Notes: a model not told the origin generated them from the sequence alone. DNA of 64,000 nt from Hydrogenophaga sp. (GCA_011391595.1 JAABQG010000002.1:29150-93149); one strand, 5' to 3'; counted from the stretch's first letter, positions 35,959-45,146 are shown. A program made the numbers and translations.

Positions 35959-36657
35959 ATGAAACGTAAACAATTTCTGCACTACCTCGGCGCCTCACTG
36001 GGCGCCATCACCCTCGCGCCCGTGTTGACGGCCTGTGGCGGCGGCGATGAGCTGGCCAGCACGGCGACCCCGGACACACTGGCGCCCAGCCAGGCAGCCG
36101 CACCCACCGCATCCACCGCAACCACCCCGGTGGCCGCCCTGTCGCCCGAAGAGATCGCCGGTCTGAAGTTCATGCGCGAGGAAGAAAAGCTGGCCCACGA
36201 CGTCTATGTGGCGCTGTACAACGTCTGGGGCGCCAACGTCTTCAGCCAGATCGCGGTGAGTGAGACCACCCACACCGAAACCATCCTGGCCCTGCTGGTC
36301 AAGTACGGCATCGCCGATCCGGCCGCTGGCAAGGCACCCGGTGTGTTTGAAGACCCCGCGCTGCAGTCCCTGTACAACACGCTGATCGCCATGGGTCAAC
36401 CCAGCCTGATCGACGCGCTCAAGGTGGGCGCGCTGATCGAGGAAACCGACATTCACGACATCAACGAGAAGAAGGCCGTCACCGACGAGGCCGACATCCT
36501 GCAGGTGTACAGCAGCCTGTTGTGCGGCTCGGGCAACCACCTGCGCGCCTTCAACGGGCAGCTGCTCGCACAAGGCGTCACCTACGTGCCCCAGGTCATC
36601 ACCCAGGCCGAGTGGGATGCCATTGCCAATGCCGCCAGCGAGACCTGCGGCGGTTGA
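35959..36657 (+). CDS. DUF2202 ferritin-like lipoprotein
   Basis: A 232-residue exported protein. The leader MKRKQFLHYLGASLGAITLA ends in a lipobox (VLTAC, Cys near residue 26), followed by a Thr/Ala/Pro linker to about residue 60. The DUF2202 domain (LKFMREEEKLAHDVYVALYN, ETTHTETILALLVKYGI, LLCGSGNHLRAFNGQL) is a four-helix ferritin-like fold. Its acidic/His residues (E-E near 70, E-T-T-H) resemble di-iron ligands, so metal binding is plausible but unproven. Strong ribosome binding site GGAAAGGAAAG. Followed by a good terminator, so a single-gene unit upstream of the FNR-box cluster. Confidence 0.87.
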   Translation: MKRKQFLHYLGASLGAITLAPVLTACGGGDELASTATPDTLAPSQAAAPTASTATTPVAALSPEEIAGLKFMREEEKLAHDVYVALYNVWGANVFSQIAVSETTHTETILALLVKYGIADPAAGKAPGVFEDPALQSLYNTLIAMGQPSLIDALKVGALIEETDIHDINEKKAVTDEADILQVYSSLLCGSGNHLRAFNGQLLAQGVTYVPQVITQAEWDAIANAASETCGG

Positions 36658-36678
36658 GGCATGACCGCAGCGCCATGG

Positions 36679-36701
36679 CACCTTGAGGGCAAGGTGTTTT
36701 T
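36679..36701 (+). terminator. Rho-independent terminator
   Basis: CACCTTG-AGGG-CAAGGTG stem-loop followed by TTTTT, 22 bases after the DUF2202 gene stop. Confidence 0.9.
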
Positions 36702-36781
36702 GGCCAGCGCCACACCTTCCACGCTCGCGGCAGCCCATAACGCCAGGCATTTGTTGCGAAGTGGAGACAAAAACACCTTCC

Positions 36782-36795
36782 CTGATAAAAATCAA
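36782..36795. promoter_or_regulatory. FNR-type box upstream of the LVIVD lipoprotein gene
   Basis: CTGATAAAAATCAA fits the FNR geometry TTGAT-N4-ATCAA with one base different. It is centred about 79 bases before the ATG at 36868, a distance compatible with a class II activator site. Confidence 0.6.
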
Positions 36796-36867
36796 TGCGC
36801 TAGATGTTGACAAGTTCAAAGTTCTCTTGACGGTTGCATTCGCAAACGTGTTTTTGGGGAGATCAAC

Positions 36868-39800
36868 ATGCGAGTCAAGAATCAGGGGTTCCTTTCGGGG
36901 AGGCGCTGGCACGCCGCCTGTATGGCAGCCGCCGCGTCGACGCTGGTCATGATGCTGGCGGGATGCGGTTCCAGCACAAGTTCCACGTTTGATGAACTGA
37001 CCGGGACACTGCCCGGCGACCTGCCCGGGGCGCCACCGACCTACCCGACCATCATCGAGGCCTTCATTGACGCCGACGCGGCGCTGGTCGGCGGTGCCAC
37101 GCAGGCCGTGACGCTCTACAGCGACGCCGGAACTGACTGGACGCTGTACAGCATGGCCAATCGCTTCGCGGTGACCAAGGTTGGCATGAGCAAGGACGTG
37201 GTCAGCGAGATCAGGGTGCCGGGCTACATCCAGCGCATCACGGTGCTCAAGGCCTACGGTGGCAAGAATTACGCCCTGCTGTCCATGGGGGGCAAAGGCA
37301 TTGGCGTGGTGGATATCACCACCCCGGCGGCTCCGGCCTATCTGCGCACCATGACGGTGAACTATTTGCCGCCTGCGTACACCTACTCGGATGGCGGCGG
37401 TACTGTCTTTACCGAACTGGCGGCCACCGTGCCGCTGGCCTCCGGACCCGTCAATGACCTGCTGTTTTATGACGATCAGACGGTTCCCACCGCCGATCCC
37501 GGCGACGACCAGCTGCTGATCGCCAACGGCGCCTTTGGCATCCAGAAGACCAAGCTGTCGAACCTGATGGGCGCCACCGCCGACGGCGTGCTCTCCATCG
37601 ACGGTCCGCAGTTGTGGACTCTGACGTACGCGGGCGAAAGCCCCTGGGGCGGTCCGCAGAGCCTGAAGATGCATGGTGGCAAACTTTATGCAGCGCTGGG
37701 CTTCCTGGGCATCAGCATTTACAACCCGGCTGACCTGACCGCAACAGGCGCCTACAACCTCTACACCGACTGCACCAACCTCGCGCAGGAAGACTGGTTC
37801 GGCTACCCGAAACGCAAGATCGCCTGCCCCAAAGCCGAACTGCTTCCCGGCGTGGTCGCTGGCGGCGTTGATCTCGCGACTGTCGGCGTTGTTGATCCCG
37901 CCGACGGCATGCCGACCTACTTGCAGGCGGCCGAAGAGCTGGGCAACAAGAACGACCGCATCTTCTACCCTTGGGCCGAGTTCGACCGTTACGGCAAGTA
38001 CTACTACAACGCCCGCACGATGGACCTGGTGGATTTGCCGCCAAGCACGCCGATGGGGACGACCAGGACGGTGGCCTATATCGCCTACTCGCTGGGCGGC
38101 CTGGTGGCGGTGGACGTCACCAACGCATCGGCAAGCACGAAGCCAACCTATCTCGGCTTTGTGCCGGCAGCGCCGGCCCACGGCCCGGACGAACCGCCGA
38201 TCAACGTCGACAAGAAGGGCATCCTTTCCCACTTTGGCTCCGGCATGCTCAAGGAAGCCGGTGTGATGGACGTGCGCGTGGTGCCCGATGCGGTAGGCAG
38301 CGCGAACTACAAGGCCTACTACACCGACCACTTCGCCGGTCTGGTGGTGGTGAGCGGCGCTGAAGACCCGAATGCCAAGTGGAAGAATGGCAGTGGCGGC
38401 TTTATCAACGACACCGACACGAAGACGGTCTTCTGGCCAGACTACGAGTTCGTCACGTCCTACGACATGACCCCCGTGCCGGTGGGCGAGGAGTCGCTAC
38501 CGGCGTTCCTCGTCGCTCCTGATGGGAAGAACTACACCGCACCGTTACGGCTGGCGACGGGCGAGATCAACGGGCACGGCGGCGCGCTGTTCCTGATGCC
38601 TTGCATGGCCACCGGCACCTGCGCCATCGGCCAGGTGGAAGCCGTGCAGTCCTCGGGTGCGGGTGGTGTGAGCTATGTCGACTTTGTCGACCTCGAGCAA
38701 AACTCAGGCATTGCAGTGGTCAACCGCTTTGCAGTACCTGTGAATCTGGTCAGCACGAACGAGGTGGGCGCGAAGATCGATGGCAGCGCCGGGGAGCCGA
38801 TCGCCATCGGCCATGCCGAGGGCGTGACCGTTTCAGGCAACTTCCTTTATCTGGCCGACGGGCCGCACGGCGTGAGTGTCTGGCGCATCGCCAATGGCAC
38901 GACCCCGATTGACGAACTTCATCTGGTGGCCAATACGCTGACAGACGAGTACCCGACCTTGGGCGTCGACGTGTTGCCGACACCGCACGCCTTCAAGGTG
39001 GGCTTCGGCGCCGATCCGAACCAGGCCTACGTGATGAGCCAGAGCCTGGGCATGCGCCGCGTCAATGTGTCGGCCGTCAACAGCGGAAGCGCGGCAGTGG
39101 GTGCGCCTGCGTTGCTGAACGCATACGGCGGCGTCTTCGAGCACAACACCGAAGCTGGCAGCATCGGAACAAACAAGGTCACCGGTCAGGACCATGCCTA
39201 TGGCGTGGTTTTCTCCGGCAAGTACGCCATCGTCGCCGACGGCGACAACGGCCTGACGGTGTATGACACCACGGCAGTTCCCGGTACGGACGCGAGCGTG
39301 GTCGCCAACATCGGTGACTCGCTGGGGACGAGTGGCAAGCCCCCGGTGGGCCGAGCGGCATCGGTCAAGCTGTGGACGGACACTGCCACCCAGAAGACCT
39401 ATGCGGTGGTTGCGGCCGGTGCTTATGGCATCTCGGTGGTCGACATGACGGCTTTCCTTGCCAGCGGACAGGCGACGGATCTGGGTATCGACAAGCTGAT
39501 CAAGACCTTCGAGCCCCTCAAGGCTGACGACGACAACGCATTTGGCTCGGCCGATGGCAAGAGCGTGGACGTGCACGTGGTGGGCGACCTGGCCTACTTC
39601 AGCTACGACAGCTTCGGCCTGGTGGCCTACCGCATGGCCGACCTGATCCGGCCCGCGAAAGACGAGCGGCCGCTTGTCGTGCCGGCCGGGCAGGCCGCCG
39701 ATGTCTGCGCCACCATCACCGACGTGACCAAGCTGAGTGCCAAGCAAGGCGGCGTGGGCGAATGCCGGCCGACCGCGACAGGTTATCTGAAACTGCAGAA

Positions 39801-40095
39801 GCTGGCCGGCTATGAAACGGTGGATGGTGGTGCGCTGTACATGACGCCCCAGCTCTTCCCCGCCAACGCGCCCTTCTACGACGTAACGGGCACCTTGGTC
39901 ACGCTCGACAAGGCCAAGCTTCTGTTCTACGTGGCGTACGGCGCTGCCGGTGTCGTCAAGCTGGACTGGAGCGATGTCGCTGCGCCGAAGTTGTTGGCCA
40001 TCAAGGGCGTGGTCGGTGGCGCAGCGGCCACTGCCATCAATAACGGGCGTGTCTATGTGGCTGCCGGCGCGGGTGGCTTGGTGGTTCTCAAGTAA
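36868..40095 (+). CDS. large LVIVD-repeat lipoprotein
   Basis: A 1075-residue exported lipoprotein: positively charged leader, hydrophobic stretch, lipobox MLAGC (Cys near residue 32). The mature protein consists of repeated beta-propeller-like blades of the LVIVD type: GGKGIGVVDITTPAAPAYLR, GGKLYAALGFLGISIYNPAD, LGGLVAVDVTNASASTKPTY, GPHGVSVWRIANGTTPIDE, GDNGLTVYDTTAVPGT, GAYGISVVDM and YGAAGVVKLDWSDVAAPKL. Such proteins sit on the cell surface or in the periplasm; the function is generally unknown. Ribosome binding site GGGGAG. An FNR-type box lies about 80 bases upstream. It probably forms an operon with the FN3 lipoprotein gene 82 bases downstream. Confidence 0.85.
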   Translation: MRVKNQGFLSGRRWHAACMAAAASTLVMMLAGCGSSTSSTFDELTGTLPGDLPGAPPTYPTIIEAFIDADAALVGGATQAVTLYSDAGTDWTLYSMANRFAVTKVGMSKDVVSEIRVPGYIQRITVLKAYGGKNYALLSMGGKGIGVVDITTPAAPAYLRTMTVNYLPPAYTYSDGGGTVFTELAATVPLASGPVNDLLFYDDQTVPTADPGDDQLLIANGAFGIQKTKLSNLMGATADGVLSIDGPQLWTLTYAGESPWGGPQSLKMHGGKLYAALGFLGISIYNPADLTATGAYNLYTDCTNLAQEDWFGYPKRKIACPKAELLPGVVAGGVDLATVGVVDPADGMPTYLQAAEELGNKNDRIFYPWAEFDRYGKYYYNARTMDLVDLPPSTPMGTTRTVAYIAYSLGGLVAVDVTNASASTKPTYLGFVPAAPAHGPDEPPINVDKKGILSHFGSGMLKEAGVMDVRVVPDAVGSANYKAYYTDHFAGLVVVSGAEDPNAKWKNGSGGFINDTDTKTVFWPDYEFVTSYDMTPVPVGEESLPAFLVAPDGKNYTAPLRLATGEINGHGGALFLMPCMATGTCAIGQVEAVQSSGAGGVSYVDFVDLEQNSGIAVVNRFAVPVNLVSTNEVGAKIDGSAGEPIAIGHAEGVTVSGNFLYLADGPHGVSVWRIANGTTPIDELHLVANTLTDEYPTLGVDVLPTPHAFKVGFGADPNQAYVMSQSLGMRRVNVSAVNSGSAAVGAPALLNAYGGVFEHNTEAGSIGTNKVTGQDHAYGVVFSGKYAIVADGDNGLTVYDTTAVPGTDASVVANIGDSLGTSGKPPVGRAASVKLWTDTATQKTYAVVAAGAYGISVVDMTAFLASGQATDLGIDKLIKTFEPLKADDDNAFGSADGKSVDVHVVGDLAYFSYDSFGLVAYRMADLIRPAKDERPLVVPAGQAADVCATITDVTKLSAKQGGVGECRPTATGYLKLQKLAGYETVDGGALYMTPQLFPANAPFYDVTGTLVTLDKAKLLFYVAYGAAGVVKLDWSDVAAPKLLAIKGVVGGAAATAINNGRVYVAAGAGGLVVLK

Positions 40096-40177
40096 ACAGT
40101 GCGGAGAACACCCGGTCATAGCCGGCCGGGCGTTCACCGGGCAGGTTTTTCAGTGTGGTTTTTAACGGAGGTCTATC

Positions 40178-41821
40178 ATGAAGTCGTACAGAACTGACCC
40201 TTCGCGCTGGCAGCGATTCGTGTCGGGTGTTTCAATGTTTGCCGTAGCCTGCCTGACGGCCCTGTCTTTCTCAGGCTGTGGCGACTCATCCTCTTCAGAC
40301 TCATCCGTTCCACCACCGGTGACCGTCGCTGCACCGGGGGCACCGACCGCATTGACAGTGACGGGTGGCGAGAATCTAGCGACCCTTCAGTGGTCGCCGC
40401 CAGCCGCCTCGGCCACGGCCGGCCTGCCGGACAGTTATGAGATCTACGGCAGCACAACCGCAACCACCGCCGCGACGATAGTCGCCCCGGCCAACCTTGT
40501 CAAAACGATACCCGTGGTAAGCGGTCAAGCCGTCTACTCCCATACCGCCCTTGGATTGGCAGGAGACAATACTTATAACTTTGTGGTCACCGCCAAGAAC
40601 ACCGGCGGCGAGACGCCGTCCACAGTGGCAAGCGCCCAGGTGACCAAACCGATACCACCACCGGGGGCACCGACCGCATTGACCGTGACAGGTGGCGAGA
40701 ATGTAGCGACCCTGCAGTGGTCGCCGCCAGCCGCATCAGCCACTGCTGGCCTGCCAGTGACTTATGAAATCTACCGCAGCACAACCGCAACCACTACGAC
40801 GACGTTGGTCGACGCGGCCAACTTCGTCGCCTCGATACCTGCGGTCACGACACAGACAACCCCCTACAGCTACACCGACATCGGTTTGCCAGGAGCCAAT
40901 ACCACTTACTACTATGTGGTCGCAGCCAAAAACGCCGGCGGCGAGACGCCATCCTCTGTGGCAAGCGACAGTGTGACCGGACCTCTCGTCGCCAAAACCT
41001 ATGGCAACAACTTTTCAGCGGCCCTGATCTTTGCGGACGATATCGGCATCACCAATCTGGCCCTCGATCCGCTGAAAAGCTGGACAGTCTCAGACGTGAC
41101 GCTAATCGACTACAACACCGGATTGCGCCCACTGCCCGCCGAAGTGACAGCCATGCTGGGCCTCACAGTCCCATGGACTACTCTGCCGTATTTGCCTGTT
41201 GCCTCCAAGATGGACCCTTTGTATTACGAGCAGAAGTCCATCAACACCTGGCAGGGCGAATGGGCCAAAGGCGCGGCGACACCGCAGGATGTGATCGCCA
41301 AGTGGGGCGACAACCTGGTCAGCGCCACCCTCAGTGCAGGGTCCAAAATCAGGATTGAGATGGTTCTGAGCAAGACCTTGACCACCCCCATGACGGTTTA
41401 CCCGATGAAGCTCCTGTCTGGTTCGGGGATAACTGAATTGCAGGGAACCACCGGCATCGCCACCACCACCACCACCGCCTTTGTCTTCGCGACCAATGCC
41501 CGTCTGACGCTCCAGAAGCTGGACGCCGGCGGTGTACCGGGCGCAGCGATCGTCGACCAGGCCCTGTTTGATCTGGCAGTCCCCGACGGCCTCAACAAGC
41601 TGTCAGGCGAGATCCCCGTATCCGGCAACTTCACCTACGGCTTTGTCTGGGATCCCGTAACCTCAGGTTCCAGCGCCGGCCAGTACCGGGTCACATTCAA
41701 GCTCGATCCGACTTCGGCGTTCGGAACCGGCAACCCGGCCAACAACACGTTCATGAAAACAGCCACCAACGGTGTACGCGTATCGGACACCGAGGTCTAC
41801 ATTGACATTGATGTGAAGTAG
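40178..41821 (+). CDS. FN3-domain lipoprotein
   Basis: A 547-residue exported lipoprotein: leader with AVACLTALSFSGCGD (lipobox Cys near residue 34), Ser-rich linker, then two fibronectin type III domains of about 109 residues each (both containing APTALTVTGGEN and TLQWSPPAASATAGLP). A C-terminal domain of about 280 residues follows (NNFSAALIFADDIGITNLAL onward) that I do not recognise and that ends SDTEVYIDIDVK. The two FN3 units are a tandem DNA duplication with a 327-base period (40334 and 40661). Good ribosome binding site (GGAGG). A strong terminator follows at 41872. The neighbour LVIVD protein suggests a joint surface-exposed function. Confidence 0.82.
   Translation: MKSYRTDPSRWQRFVSGVSMFAVACLTALSFSGCGDSSSSDSSVPPPVTVAAPGAPTALTVTGGENLATLQWSPPAASATAGLPDSYEIYGSTTATTAATIVAPANLVKTIPVVSGQAVYSHTALGLAGDNTYNFVVTAKNTGGETPSTVASAQVTKPIPPPGAPTALTVTGGENVATLQWSPPAASATAGLPVTYEIYRSTTATTTTTLVDAANFVASIPAVTTQTTPYSYTDIGLPGANTTYYYVVAAKNAGGETPSSVASDSVTGPLVAKTYGNNFSAALIFADDIGITNLALDPLKSWTVSDVTLIDYNTGLRPLPAEVTAMLGLTVPWTTLPYLPVASKMDPLYYEQKSINTWQGEWAKGAATPQDVIAKWGDNLVSATLSAGSKIRIEMVLSKTLTTPMTVYPMKLLSGSGITELQGTTGIATTTTTAFVFATNARLTLQKLDAGGVPGAAIVDQALFDLAVPDGLNKLSGEIPVSGNFTYGFVWDPVTSGSSAGQYRVTFKLDPTSAFGTGNPANNTFMKTATNGVRVSDTEVYIDIDVK
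40334..40985 (+). repeat. tandem duplication encoding two FN3 domains (327-base period)
   Basis: The segment starting CCGGGGGCACCGACCGCATT at 40334 recurs at 40661 with high identity over the first 90 bases and lower identity afterwards. This indicates an in-frame internal duplication. Confidence 0.85.
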
Positions 41822-41871
41822 ACCAAGCACTCCGCTGCAGAGCAGCTGCATAAAAGTGTGCTGTCACACTA

Positions 41872-41901
41872 AAAGGGCGCCCAAATGGGCGCCCTTTTTT
41901 T
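41872..41901 (+). terminator. Rho-independent terminator after the FN3 gene
   Basis: AAAGGGCGCCC-AAAT-GGGCGCCCTTT stem-loop followed by a run of T. Confidence 0.93.
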
Positions 41902-41991
41902 CCTGCCAATTGACAGCTTGCGGGAAGATCAACATCGTGAGGCACCCGACGGTTCCCATCGGGTGCTCAAGAGCTGACGGGCACCACGATC

Positions 41992-42022
41992 AAAAAAGGC
42001 CGGGCAACTGCCCGGCCTTTTT
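41992..42022. terminator. bidirectional terminator between FN3 and DUF2934 genes
   Basis: GGCCGGGCA / TGCCCGGCC stem with AAAAAA on one side and TTTTT on the other, so it can act on both strands. It directly follows the minus-strand DUF2934 stop. A further stem (GCACCCGA / TCGGGTGC) lies at 41942..41967. Confidence 0.85.
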
Positions 42023-42408
42023 CAGGGCTTCAACCCGCGTGGGCTGAATTGCCGCCCGATCTGCTCTTCCGCTTCGAACCAGTCGTCTTCCGACGGGCGT
42101 CCCTGAAAACCGCGCCGCTCGGCGATGTAGTAGGCCGCTTCAGCGACATAGCGACGACGCAGCTCATCTTGCAGCGGCGCGCTGGCGGCCTTTTTGGCTC
42201 GGGCGGCGACGGGCTTGGGCGATTTGGCCGGGCTTTTCACTTCGGCAGGACTCGGAGCAGCGGCTTTTCTGGCACGAGGCACCGCAGCCTTCGCGGTGCT
42301 GGTGCTCGCCGCCTTGGGCGCTCTGGCTGGGCTTTTCGCGACAGCAGGACTGGATTTGGCGGCCTTCCCGGCGCTCGGTGTCTTGGGGGCGGCAGTGGCT
42401 TTTGACAT
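42022..42408 (-). CDS. DUF2934 protein with histone H1-like lysine/alanine-rich N-terminus
   Basis: A 128-residue protein. Residues 1-80 are Lys/Ala/Pro/Ser rich with AKSPARAPK-type repeats, like bacterial histone H1-like tails. Residues 85-125 form the DUF2934 domain (LRRRYVAEAAYYIAERRGFQ, then GRPSEDDWFEAEEQI). The tail suggests nucleic acid binding, but the role of DUF2934 is unknown. An FNR-type box lies about 117 bases upstream of the start, so expression may follow the same signal as the surface-protein genes nearby. Confidence 0.82.
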   Translation of the reverse strand: MSKATAAPKTPSAGKAAKSSPAVAKSPARAPKAASTSTAKAAVPRARKAAAPSPAEVKSPAKSPKPVAARAKKAASAPLQDELRRRYVAEAAYYIAERRGFQGRPSEDDWFEAEEQIGRQFSPRGLKP

Positions 42409-42518
42409 GGTTCAAGCTCCAGAAAAGGATCCGCGAGGATCGGTGTTTCAAAATTGACAGCGGACAGCTGAGAGGAAATGGGACTTGTTGGATTAGAACG
42501 GGCTGGAGGTGAACCGGG

Positions 42519-42532
42519 CTGATCTTTATCAA
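42519..42532. promoter_or_regulatory. FNR-type box upstream of the DUF2934 gene
   Basis: On the minus strand it reads TTGATAAAGATCAG, matching TTGAT-N4-ATCAA except for the last base. It is centred about 117 bases before the DUF2934 start, in the gap after the protease gene. Confidence 0.55.
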
Positions 42533-42597
42533 TCGAAGCCGCCTGTGGCCGCCGTCGGCGTTGAAATTTGCCGTGCGCAAGTGGGCGTGAGTTGCGG

Positions 42598-43131
42598 TCA
42601 GCCCTGCACCAGCCAGGCGGTCAGCCCGAAGCCCGCGTTGTAGATGGCATGCACTAGCACCGCGGGCCAGGCGCTGCCCATGCGCTCGCGCAGGTGGCCC
42701 AGCACCAGCGAGGGCACGATCACCGCCAGCGCCCAGGCCAGCGGTTGCGCGCGCAAGTGCAGCGCCACAAAGGCCACCGACACCAGCAGGTTGGCCAGCG
42801 TGACCGGCCCCAGCCGCCGCGCCACGCCCTGCCGGGTGGTCAGCCGCAGGGCCTGGCCCTGCAGGATGCCGCGAAACACCAGTTCCTCCAGCAGGGGCTG
42901 AACCAGCACGAACGAAGCCCAGGCGGCCCAGCCCGCAGGCGCGTGCATGCGCCCGCCGACCAGCAGGCCCAGCGCCACCCAGACCGGCAGCGCCAGCGCC
43001 AGCGCCAGTGCCAGATGCGCGTCGGGCGGCCAGGCGGTCAGCGCGGGCTGGGGCCGTGCCAGCCCACATTCCTGCAGCAGGCCGGGTGGCGGCGAAGGGG
43101 CTGGCGGGGGCGGGGGAGCGGGTGCGGTCAC
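42598..43131 (-). CDS. mrtJ: CPBP-family glutamic intramembrane protease, MrtJ-like sorting enzyme
   Basis: A 177-residue membrane protease with about five hydrophobic segments. CPBP/CAAX-type motifs are complete: LLEELVFRGILQG (Glu-Glu and Arg), FVALHLRAQP (His) and VLVHAIYNAGFG (His, Asn). The GTG start (VTAPAPPPPP) is chosen because GGAAG lies nine bases upstream and because longer versions would cross the terminator at 43149. Short CPBP proteases of this kind (MrtJ) accompany proteins with JDVT-CTERM-type tails and are thought to process them at the membrane. Two such substrates are encoded immediately upstream. The subfamily name rests on context and memory, not on a model search. Confidence 0.72.
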   Translation of the reverse strand: MTAPAPPPPPAPSPPPGLLQECGLARPQPALTAWPPDAHLALALALALPVWVALGLLVGGRMHAPAGWAAWASFVLVQPLLEELVFRGILQGQALRLTTRQGVARRLGPVTLANLLVSVAFVALHLRAQPLAWALAVIVPSLVLGHLRERMGSAWPAVLVHAIYNAGFGLTAWLVQG

Positions 43132-43148
43132 GGCAGCAATCTTCCCAT

Positions 43149-43181
43149 GAAAAAAGCGCCGCCTGTTGCCAGACGGCGCTT
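43149..43181 (-). terminator. Rho-independent terminator after the first CTERM protein gene
   Basis: On the minus strand, stem AAGCGCCGTCTG / CAGGCGGCGCTT followed by TTTTTT. A second hairpin (GAATCC / GGATTC with GGGGC / GCCCC) at 43184..43216 precedes it. The same two hairpins occur after the 45223..47478 gene. The protease gene starts 18 bases beyond, so it would need read-through or its own promoter. Confidence 0.9.
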
Positions 43182-43225
43182 GGGAGAATCCGGGGCCCGA
43201 CGCCCCGTGGATTCTCTGGCGCGGC

Positions 43226-44944
43226 TCAGTTCCTGCGCAGGCGCCGAACGCCCAGGCCGGCCAGGCCAACGGCCGCCAGCAATGGCAGCATCGGGTCAAA
43301 CGGGGCCTCGCCCGGGGCCGTGGTACAGCCACCACCACCGTCGGTGGCAAGGGGCACCACCGGCTCAACCGGTGCGACCGCAACCACCAGCGGCGGGTTG
43401 GTCAGCTCGGCCATGATTTCTTCGATCGGGTCAGGCAGAACCACCAGAGGCGCCTGAACGTAGGGCACGATCACCGGGTCCGCCGTGACATACACCAGCG
43501 GCGGCGCCGGAGTCGCCACGTAGACCGGCGGCACTTGCGTATCGGCCACCACCGGAATGATGCGCACGGTGAAATCCGGGCCGATGCCATCGCCCACCTT
43601 CACGATGTAGTTGATGCCCAGGTTCAGCGTGTCTTCAACGGTCGCAACGGCATAGAGCGGGTCCTTGGCCCAGGTGTTGAGTTCGTCAGCAGGGACCGTG
43701 GCAAAACCGGAGTCAAAGTTCTTCACCCACGCAGTGCCGTTCCAGTAGGCGACGAGATCGGCGTCCGTGGCCGGGTCGTTGTCGAAATCCCAGAAGATGC
43801 CCTTGGGCGCCCACGTGCTCGGCACCCAGTCGCCAAACAGCGATGCGTAGTTGTTCGGCATCGCGGTCGTGGAGTAGATGGTGTCGGAATTGATCAGCGG
43901 CGCACCACCGACGAAGGGGTTGGCATAGGTCGTGCAGGGCAGGACCGAGCAGGTCTGCGCCACGTTGAATCCAGCCGTCCGGCTGTCAAAGAACCCGTTC
44001 TGCTGGAAATGCTTGTCAGGCGCGCCAAAGAGACCATGCGAGAAAGTGGCCAAGCCGTCTTCTTCAAAGATATCCGAACCATCCAGAGGGAGGGGCTTCA
44101 CCTTTCCATGCAGTGACCCCTCGGCTACGCCCAGGGAGATATGCAGCTTGTCCGCAATGCCCAGTTCGCTCGCTGGCTTGAAATCCGTGCCCCGGCCCTT
44201 GCCCACCACGATCTTGTAGCCTTTGAGGCGCTTGCCCGTGTAGTTGTCGATCTTGCTGAACACCTGGTAGGGCCGCAGCGTGGTGTCATCGGTCACGTTG
44301 AAGACCACATCGATGCCCTTGCCGTCCGCACCATCGGCCACGCCGTCCACGGTGGCGGGCTGCATGGCGAATTTGAAGCGCTTGTGCGTCTGGAACGGGC
44401 TGGAACAGATGACCGGCCTCGGGTTCGCCGAATCCAGATAGGCCGAGAGCGGGTCCAGACTGTCGGTCGGGCTCAGGAACGAGGTGTTGATCAGGCAGTT
44501 GACGGGCTTGCCGGATTTGACATAGGGGTCATTGTTGACCGCCTTGACGCCCATCGGACTGCCCACCGGCCAGACCTTGCCCGTCAGTTTCGCCATGAGC
44601 GCGAGACCATCGTTGATCAGGCTCACGTAGCTGTCGCCCACAGTCATCGTGGGGTAGGCGCCGGTGGCCGGGTCGATCGTGCCGAAAACGGTTGTTATCG
44701 TAGGATCAATGGGATCGATGTGGAACAGCTGGACATCGACATTGCCGAGGTTCACGGCTCCCACGCAGGCGGCATTGGCCACCGTGCTGCCTGGCGTCGA
44801 GGTACAGGCGCCGACAAAGCCACCCGCCGCCACACTGTTGCTGTTGTTGATGACGCCGGCATTCACGCTGCCCGCCATCGCCATGCCAATAAGCGCCAGG
44901 CTCAGCGCGCTGGGCCGGAAGTTGAGAAATTTAGTGTGTTTCAT
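43226..44944 (-). CDS. secreted protein with C-terminal CTERM sorting signal (choice-of-anchor type)
   Basis: A 572-residue exported protein. Signal peptide MKHTKFLNFRPSALSLALIG ends near SVNAG; AAGGGA precedes the ATG. The body (ACVGAVNLGNVDVQLFHI, KGIFWDFDNDPATDADLVAY, LNLGINYIVKVGDGIGPDF) resembles choice-of-anchor F family proteins, tentatively. A Pro/Val-rich linker leads to the C-terminal tail GGGGCTTAPGEAPFDP, a hydrophobic helix (LPLLAAVGLAGLG) and the basic end RRLRRN. This tripartite tail is almost the same as in the 45223..47478 protein and is the likely substrate of the adjacent CPBP protease; the conserved Cys may be the processing or lipidation point. An FNR-type box is about 87 bases upstream. 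Confidence 0.82.
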   Translation of the reverse strand: MKHTKFLNFRPSALSLALIGMAMAGSVNAGVINNSNSVAAGGFVGACTSTPGSTVANAACVGAVNLGNVDVQLFHIDPIDPTITTVFGTIDPATGAYPTMTVGDSYVSLINDGLALMAKLTGKVWPVGSPMGVKAVNNDPYVKSGKPVNCLINTSFLSPTDSLDPLSAYLDSANPRPVICSSPFQTHKRFKFAMQPATVDGVADGADGKGIDVVFNVTDDTTLRPYQVFSKIDNYTGKRLKGYKIVVGKGRGTDFKPASELGIADKLHISLGVAEGSLHGKVKPLPLDGSDIFEEDGLATFSHGLFGAPDKHFQQNGFFDSRTAGFNVAQTCSVLPCTTYANPFVGGAPLINSDTIYSTTAMPNNYASLFGDWVPSTWAPKGIFWDFDNDPATDADLVAYWNGTAWVKNFDSGFATVPADELNTWAKDPLYAVATVEDTLNLGINYIVKVGDGIGPDFTVRIIPVVADTQVPPVYVATPAPPLVYVTADPVIVPYVQAPLVVLPDPIEEIMAELTNPPLVVAVAPVEPVVPLATDGGGGCTTAPGEAPFDPMLPLLAAVGLAGLGVRRLRRN

Positions 44945-45024
44945 GACGTCCCTTTCGAAAGACAAGAAGAACCATTTACCTACCCTTACAAGATATATAT
45001 TGCGCTCGCAGAATCAGTAGAGTC

Positions 45025-45038
45025 TTGACAAATGTCAG
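45025..45038. promoter_or_regulatory. FNR-type box upstream of the first CTERM protein gene
   Basis: TTGACAAATGTCAG has TGAC-N4-GTCA symmetry and FNR spacing, centred about 87 bases before the ATG at 44944. A TATATAT stretch near 44990..45000 could serve as the -10 element of a class II promoter. Confidence 0.5.
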
Positions 45039-45146
45039 TACACCCGGGGGTAATTTGTCGATAGGCAACACAATCTGTGGCAACCCGGACTTTTTTCACA
45101 CCCGCACGAAGCCAGCGCGGTCGCGGTAGAGTTCTCGCCGCCCATG

